DNA of 64,000 nucleotides. It comes from Sipunculus nudus (lineage: Eukaryota > Annelida > Sipuncula > Golfingiida > Sipunculidae). A model generated the notes under the pieces. The model worked only from the letters and a program-made list of their open reading frames with translations, was not told where the DNA came from and made no database searches. Where the stretch lies: positions 34,847,558-34,911,557 of the forward strand of contig CM049310.1 in assembly GCA_026874595.1 (NCBI GenBank). Direction: 5' to 3'. A program made the position numbers and the translations under genes. Position 1 is the stretch's first letter, and each line of letters begins with the position of its first letter. Positions 59,001 to 64,000 of this stretch are shown in pieces.

Positions 59001-62000
59001 GACTTTATAAACATACACATACACCAGTAAATAATACTTGCTTGTAATTTGTTTATATAAAAAGACGAGGCTTGATTCTTCATTGCAACTGCATAGCACA
59101 CATAAAGAACAGACCCACACAGAATTATTTGGGACTTTGTTACTTGGCTGTCATAGTTGTGTTTTGTAAATTCTTGTTTATATTCAATCACAGGTTGACT
59201 GATAGAGTGCAGTTGCAAACAGAGAAGTTGTTCTGGATATTTGAGGGTATATATAGCCAACACCTTATCCCAATAAATCCAGGCTGTAGGCAAAATTATG
59301 GCAGGAGTTCAGTCCCTTTTACTGTTTTGCAAATGGCAAATTAATTGTCATGAGTTTAGTCCCTTCTACTGTTTTGCAAGTGGCAAATTATTTGTCATGA
59401 AATGATGCCTTCAGTTGTTATAATATGTGGATCAGTACAGGCAACAGTTGCATTTAAACTATAGAAGAGAGTTTATTAAAGATTATCTACTGGATGGATA
59501 CCAGCTACCCTGCTTTTATCATATTTTGATTTATTTCTTTACCATACACTTTTATCACAAAGGTGCCAAATATAGAATAACAGCACCCGTTCCACCAAAT
59601 AATATCATGTCTTGATAAGGTTCTCTAGATCATGTTACACGAAAGCAAGCTAATTCATAAAAGAAATGAGACTGAGAGGAGAATTTAGCTTTATTTTGAA
59701 CAGATAATTTTAATAATATGTAGAGTATTAAAAATGTATCTTGACAGCATATTTTTGTTACACATACAAACATCTGTGGTACCAGGAAATTGATGTCACA
59801 GCTGCACTTTTTTGTCCAAATGTTTTCTTGCAAGGATGAAAATAACAAGTTTATCCAGACTTTTCAATTATTATTTAAGCAATTAACAGCTTATATTATA
59901 TACATCCAGGCAGATGTTCCAGAATTTTTATATTTCAAGACAAAATTAGTAATTTCATTTCCTGAAAGAAACACCTGATTTAGTCCTGTAGTATCTAAGC
60001 GTTTTATACCAGAATCTATGAAAATGAATGTGTTCAACCACCTAGTGAAATACATATTTTTGCACTCTGCAGTATTCTATTTGTTGCCATTTCAAGATCT
60101 TTCCGATTTTGTTAAGGGTGACAGGAGTATTTTGAAACCAATGTTTCTGGTAGTGTATTAAGCAGAGGTTTATAGCCCTTTATTCTTATGTCAGAAAAAA
60201 TTGTTTGCTTGCAGGAATGATCAAGCTCAGCATGTGTTCTATTGCCATTGCAGGAGATGCCATTTTCCAGATGTCTGGAAGTAATGCGATCAGGAGAGAG
60301 CATTCTAGTTCAACTGTTCCCTCAGTGTGCTCTTGACTTTATTCAGAGACTCTGTGAGAATAGCTGTACTGAAGGAACTCTCACAGAACAGGCAGAAGTC
60401 AACATGGCGCTGGGGGGTGCCATTGGCAACATCAGCTGTAGGTGTATTCAGTGATTACACTTTGCGCTATATTCATTGTATAAGAAGGACAAAAATGCAT
60501 CTGTATCATATTTAGTTGACACTTTGGCATAGCTCTATATAAGTTTGCATACCATCATTATGATAGGATGACACTTTGCAATACCTGTACCAAGTGGATT
60601 TGACACTTTCAGTATCTCCATTATGTAAAATTTGCCAGATCTTCATTTTTTAAGGATGATACTCCACAACATCTTTAAACATTTATTTATCTTTTTAATT
60701 TTATTTATTTATTATTAATAATCAAGCCATTCACCATGGCTTTGGTGGTAGGGACTAGGGACTAGAGGTGGCAAAAACCAGAGAACTCGGAGAAAACCAC
60801 TTGCCTTGGAAAGGCCGATACAACCTATATATAAAATTGGCATATATCTCCCCCATGACTATTGAGTGATTTCAATATATCATTTTCTTGTTCTGTTATT
60901 ATATAACATTAAGCTGATGATCAGACATTCCTAATGACAGGTGACCATGAGGCAGCAGAATTGCAGCTGGATGAAGCGAAAAAGATTGTGGAGCTTTGTG
61001 GAGGAAACATCCCTGAAAGGCTTGTTGCAAAATTGTTACATCACATGGGCTACAATCTGTTCTCCCGAAATCAGTGGCAAGAAGCAATAGAGTAAGTATC
61101 AGTTCTGTGTTGAATTAAAGACTCATTTAAATTACAAAATATAGTTTCTTTCATACATTATAACATTGAAAATACAGCTTTTTACCTGTCTAAATATGTG
61201 ATAAAATGAACATATAATGTTCTGTTATTAACAGCACGTGACTAATTTAACTTCACACGATAAGGTGTATCTTTACAGACCACTACTTACACCAGATTCT
61301 CATTTGCAAAGAAAAAAGAGGAAAATAAGAAAAGAAAACATGAAATAAAATGTACTTTGATTTCTAAATTCCAGGACATCATTTGCACTTTATATTTGAC
61401 AATAAAAATTAGAGTTGTATGAGCATAGGGAATAAAATCAAATACTGTCAGTCAGTGCTGTTCACATCAAGCTTATGGTGAAGCTTGTCATTAAGCAAGA
61501 TAACCTTTTTATAAAAAAACTTTAATACAGAAAATTTCTCTAAAACTTTAGAATAGTTTGACCTTATCATCAGTTGTTATGATAATTATATTTCCTATTT
61601 CTGTCTTTGTGAACTATTTTCTAAATAAGTGCCTGTTAGTGTTCATAGCTAACAATGTTTTAATGTGAAACTGACCAAAGCAGGAGTCAGAGATTTCTTT
61701 TAATAGCGTTCAACCATGTCACCAGATTACCATGTGACACTTTGGCAATAAAAAGGTTTGATGCTTGGGGTTTTAAGTGGTGCAGGCAGTGCCTGAGAAA
61801 CATATAATTAATTTAATTTGTGATCTGATGTGTCGGTACTTCCAGCAGTTGTGAAATATCAGCTCTCAAAGAGTTCAGCATCACACCCATATTTAGAATA
61901 GATAGTTCTGACTTGTTTGAGGGAACCTGGTTTAATCATGTTATCAAAAATTACTCTATTTTAACCTCAGTCTTTAGTTATCTTAAATGTCATATAAAGT

Positions 62001-62139
62001 TATTTTGTTTCATGAAATGGTTCATATTTATATTTCTGCAGTGTTCTCAACAAGTCGCAAGCCCTTTTGGAGAAAGAAGGGTTGAATCGTCTTGCAGCCT
62101 CTAATGAATGTATTCTTGGCTTGTTGCACACAAAATTGG
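52922..62139 (+). CDS. NB-ARC (STAND NTPase) - winged helix - TPR-like protein, seven exons, 3' incomplete
   Basis: Seven exons join in frame with GT-AG introns: 52922-53069, 53552-54391, 58132-58329, 58820-58911, 60254-60437, 60941-61091 and 62042-62139 (1711 bases, 570 codons). The P-loop is GHPSAGKT (residues 50-57), preceded by FIGRDKEQARFTKIL (24-38), the usual NB-ARC lead-in. Walker B is IYFLLDN (D135), the sensor/RNBS-B motif VLTSR (R171) and the GLPL-like motif GRLPLAI (237-243). A winged helix spans about 310-375, ending ISPPIKEFVERHL; the MHD motif is replaced. Later exons give helical, TPR-like repeats (about 485-570: NQWQEAIDVLNKSQALLEKE). STAND NTPases of this kind are nucleotide-switched oligomerisers in cell-death or innate-immune signalling (Apaf-1 relatives); the role here is inferred. 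No N-terminal death or effector domain is visible: the first exon opens with ATG after an in-frame TGA. The gene leaves the window on the right. Confidence 0.85.
53552..54391 (+). CDS. Exon 2: NB-ARC core
   Basis: Acceptor ttccttccaacag, donor gtgtgg|gtgagt, phase 1 to phase 1. Carries the P-loop, Walker B, sensor and GLPL motifs in one 840-base exon. An acidic stretch (SSNESEDDEEFLLDP, about residues 208-222) sits between the sensor and GLPL motifs. The open frame continues five codons past the donor to 54405, which is read-through into intron. Confidence 0.9.
55064..57365 (+). mobile_element. Family A element, copy A5 (in intron 2), split by B5
   Basis: 5' ttgtatccccagacaaagtc then agggatactatggtttt. 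After B5 it resumes with gtgaccttgaccttggtttt, 'gtcagtatatgctt', 'gggggcctattttt' and ttaattgtctgggatactac. The 3' hairpin and CTAG are degraded (accaggtataaggc). Confidence 0.6.
55251..57222 (+). mobile_element. Family B element, copy B5 (inside A5)
   Basis: 5' tttttagctcagctgactat with hairpin, then tctgtctgtctgtctgtccg; core unit from 55340. 3' cagctaagcacagtgagaca then tgggtcccttg at 57190-57220. A poly-C run lies at about 56288-56304. Confidence 0.65.
58132..58329 (+). CDS. Exon 3: winged-helix end
   Basis: Acceptor tttccttacag, donor gcttacag|gtatga, phase 1 to phase 1. Encodes residues 330-395 (LAKKMVINPLKSRSVISWDK ... ISPPIKEFVERHL ... FGHDLIKLLT). Confidence 0.85.
58616..58697 (+). 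repeat. ~82-bp direct repeat, left copy (intron 3)
   Basis: Starts aaggttttctagatcatgtt and contains aagcaagctaattcataaaa and gagaggagaatttagcttta. The second copy is at 59617-59697 in intron 4, with a few differences. The pair brackets exon 4. Confidence 0.85.
58820..58911 (+). CDS. Exon 4 of the NB-ARC/TPR gene
   Basis: Acceptor tttgctctacag, donor aaagca|gtaaga, phase 1 to phase 0, 92 bases. Encodes FDKDPERSMERLAEDYLNYE then KSLKVADCKA, a likely helix. Its length is not a multiple of three, so skipping would shift the frame. Confidence 0.8.
59303..59398 (+). repeat. ~49-bp tandem duplication in intron 4
   Basis: agttcagtcccttttactgt and agtttagtcccttctactgt open two adjacent copies, each ending in gtcatg. 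Confidence 0.8.
59617..59697 (+). repeat. ~82-bp direct repeat, right copy (intron 4)
   Basis: Second copy of 58616-58697, in the same orientation. Confidence 0.85.
60254..60437 (+). CDS. Exon 5 of the NB-ARC/TPR gene
   Basis: Acceptor attgccattgcag, donor atcagct|gtaggt, phase 0 to phase 1. Encodes EMPFSRCLEVMRSGESILVQ ... ALGGAIGNIS, a Cys-containing helical segment. An alternative donor (gtgtat) five bases later is possible but weaker and would break the frame with exon 6. Confidence 0.8.
60941..61091 (+). CDS. Exon 6: TPR-like helices
   Basis: Acceptor cattcctaatgacag, donor caatagA|gtaagt (last exon base 61091), phase 1 to phase 2. Encodes DHEAAELQLDEAKKIVELCG ... LFSRNQWQEAI, which has the helix-turn-helix spacing of TPRs. 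Confidence 0.85.
62042..62139 (+). CDS. Exon 7: TPR-like helices
   Basis: Acceptor atatttctgcag, donor aaattgg|gtaagg, phase 2 to phase 1. Encodes VLNKSQALLEKEGLNRLAAS then NECILGLLHTKLG. The next exon should begin in phase 1; none was identified before 64000. Confidence 0.85.
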
Positions 62140-63489
62140 GTAAGGGTGGTTTTTACCTAGCTTTTATTTATGTATACAGAAGTCATGTTATCATAGGATA
62201 CAGGCTTGATTTATATATAAGGCTGTAATAAAATTAGTAATTAAATAACTGTGTAAGCAGATCCTGTTCTAATAACCACATATTTAATTTGTTTTAGCTG
62301 GAATGTTATTTCAGATATTGTTATTTGTTAACATTAACAACAAACACTTGTGTAGATCAAAACAGGATAAATATCAATCATGCTGATGCAGGGGCAGATC
62401 TAGGATTATGTGAGATGTTTCAAATACCTGAAAATAATTTTGTAACTTTAGCCAGGGGGAGGGTTTTTAAACACATTAAAAAGGGGATTTATCCCAATAA
62501 GGGAATTCCTCCCCCCCCCCCCTCTGTGGAATGGAACCACTACTGGTGATGAGTCTTTATCCAGCTGTCCTTTTTTTCTAGCTTGGCCAGCCTTCTATTT
62601 GCAGGGTACAAATTGTTCCTATTAGTTCTGAAATTTGACATACAGACATTCATGTTGACATATTTTGTTTCAATAATTCTAGTTGAGATTAGTTTATATT
62701 ACCATAGGTTGTGCTCATAATTATAAGCTTAGCATAATGAACCCGGGGCTGCTTTATTTACTCCATCTACAAATATCAAGGATAATTTATACAAGTTTTA
62801 TGATTTTGCTCTTGATGGTAAAACCTTAGACTTGAATACAAAATACTCTCAGATAACATGGTGGTGGGATAAAAAAACCCCACATAATTGATGTATGTTT
62901 TCCAGGACATATAAATATATAATTCTGCACAAGTTAAACAGCATATGTGACATGTGAAAGAGATTTAATGCATTCTTTTTGCTTTGTTTAGATTAATCAT
63001 CTCATAAACACCCTAGATGAGCTAATTAAAGGTTTAACGTGCTGTTAATAAGCTAACCCTGCCTAAGCTTATGTATAATTAATGTTTACTACTAAAATGT
63101 TTAATATAAAATGTGATTCCATGTACAGATAGCCATAACTCAGTACCAGCTCTTATCACAAAAGCCCTGTGTAGTCTGTATTGTGAATCCCTGATATTTG
63201 CATATAAGTGTGTCACAAAGCTCCTGATGATTCCCTCACATTTGCATATCAGGCCATCACGCCTCATGTGAATGTTGCTATGAGAATGATAGCAGTGATT
63301 CCATAGGTCATAGACAGCTCGGCCGGCTCAGTAACACTCACACTTAAATCATGTATTCAGGTTGTCGATACATGGATCTTCGTGTCCTGTGATATAGCTC
63401 TGCTGATCGAGCATAACAGTCCAGGGACCAAATGAAAGTAAATTGTAGACACTATTGCAACGATTTTGTAATGTGTATTGGTTCCCTAA
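62140..63489 (+). other. Intron 7 of the NB-ARC/TPR gene (incomplete)
   Basis: AT-rich, with the short repeat fragment at 62386-62550. No further exon recognised. Confidence 0.5.
62386..62550. repeat. Short interspersed repeat fragment
   Basis: tgcaggggcagatctaggat ... agccagggggagggttttta ... poly-C at 62510-62521. Resembles the fragment at 22061-22190. Family unknown. Confidence 0.4.
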
Positions 63490-64000
63490 GCCACTGCAAA
63501 GTTGCCAGCATTGTCTGTCGTATGTCTGTCTGTCTCTCAGTTAACAGGTTACAAATTCTAAACACGGGCAGTTTCTTACTGAAAACCCATGGAGGTCCAT
63601 GAAAAATCTCTTCAGAAGACTGAAATTAGTTCACTGTTTCCTATATCTTCCAACCTTTGTGGCTCAAAATTACCCCCTAGATTAATTAAAAATTTGATAC
63701 AAAAGCTCCAGTATGAATAATTAATGCATTGATTGCCATGCTTCTTTCCACCCATATTATTCATTGAGTGTTTTATCATTTCCAGAAGACTTGTGGCTCC
63801 ACTTGTATTTTTTTCTAAAATATAACACAATTTTTACCTCAATCTTTGACACCTTCAGATGAAGCAGTTTGTCTGTTTACAGGGCACAAATCATTACCGT
63901 TAGACCTTGAAACTTCTTACTCTCGTCCAGGGAGGTCCTAGGCAAATCTCCACTCCTGGGAGACCTGAAATAAGGTCATGGTGGCATATATGTTGTAAAC
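63490..64000 (+). mobile_element. Family F (B-related) copy, cut by the window edge
   Basis: A 'gtctgtcgtatgtctgtctg' microsatellite, then two tandem units each with 'gaggtcc...aaatctc' and an 'acagggcacaaatcattacc' type start (second at 63880). Matches 28380-28670 and the inverse of 10650-11270. Confidence 0.6.

Noticed and set aside
1-64000. Autonomous rolling-circle element (Rep/helicase), retroelement reverse transcriptase or viral gene
   Set aside because: Looked for and not seen. No frame shows Rep, helicase, reverse transcriptase, integrase or capsid motifs.

Overview
This window looks like AT-rich, intron-bearing animal nuclear DNA. It most resembles a bivalve-type mollusc genome: interspersed non-autonomous repeats with tandem cores, GTCC/GTCT microsatellites and 'gaccttgaccttgaat' motifs, plus a split NB-ARC/TPR gene. 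The taxon is inferred from repeat style only. I recognise one host gene, one dead transposase gene and a dense, nested repeat landscape.

Layout. 1-11 kb: a 3.5-kb foldback element (1101-4594) with ~1-kb inverted arms and an 8-bp target duplication, a ~140-bp tandem array, then family A copy A1 (8377-10639) with ~330-bp tandem units. 11.3-16.6 kb: a small TIR element (M1) split by a ~4.8-kb family B element (B1). 18-25 kb: fragments of families E and B, then family D (22711-24754) interrupted by family C. 28.7-37.7 kb: family B copy B2 carries two family A insertions (A3, A2), and A2 is interrupted by a GC-rich 3-kb element G. 38-46 kb: palindromic repeats, an AT microsatellite, a 27-bp minisatellite, a perfect hairpin and a pogo/Tigger-like transposon with TA target duplications. 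48.7-51.7 kb: a tRNA-derived SINE head, family E, an intact M element (M2) and a second foldback-like element. 52.9 kb to the right edge: a plus-strand host gene whose seven coding exons join in frame and encode a STAND NTPase (NB-ARC, winged helix, TPR-like helices). The gene runs off the right edge.

How it fits together. Families A, B and D share an architecture: a 5' hairpin, often followed by a GTCY microsatellite, tandem core units, an inverted copy of the 5' end set back from the 3' end, and a 3' hairpin close to the terminus (CTAG in A and D). Where paralogous empty sites can be read inside the window, insertion fell in T-rich sequence with no target duplication. This fits non-autonomous rolling-circle elements of the Helentron/HINE type ('pearl'-like elements of bivalves). 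No Rep/helicase gene is present. Nested copies give a relative chronology, and A and B are each found inserted in the other. Most other open reading frames are shadows of repeats.
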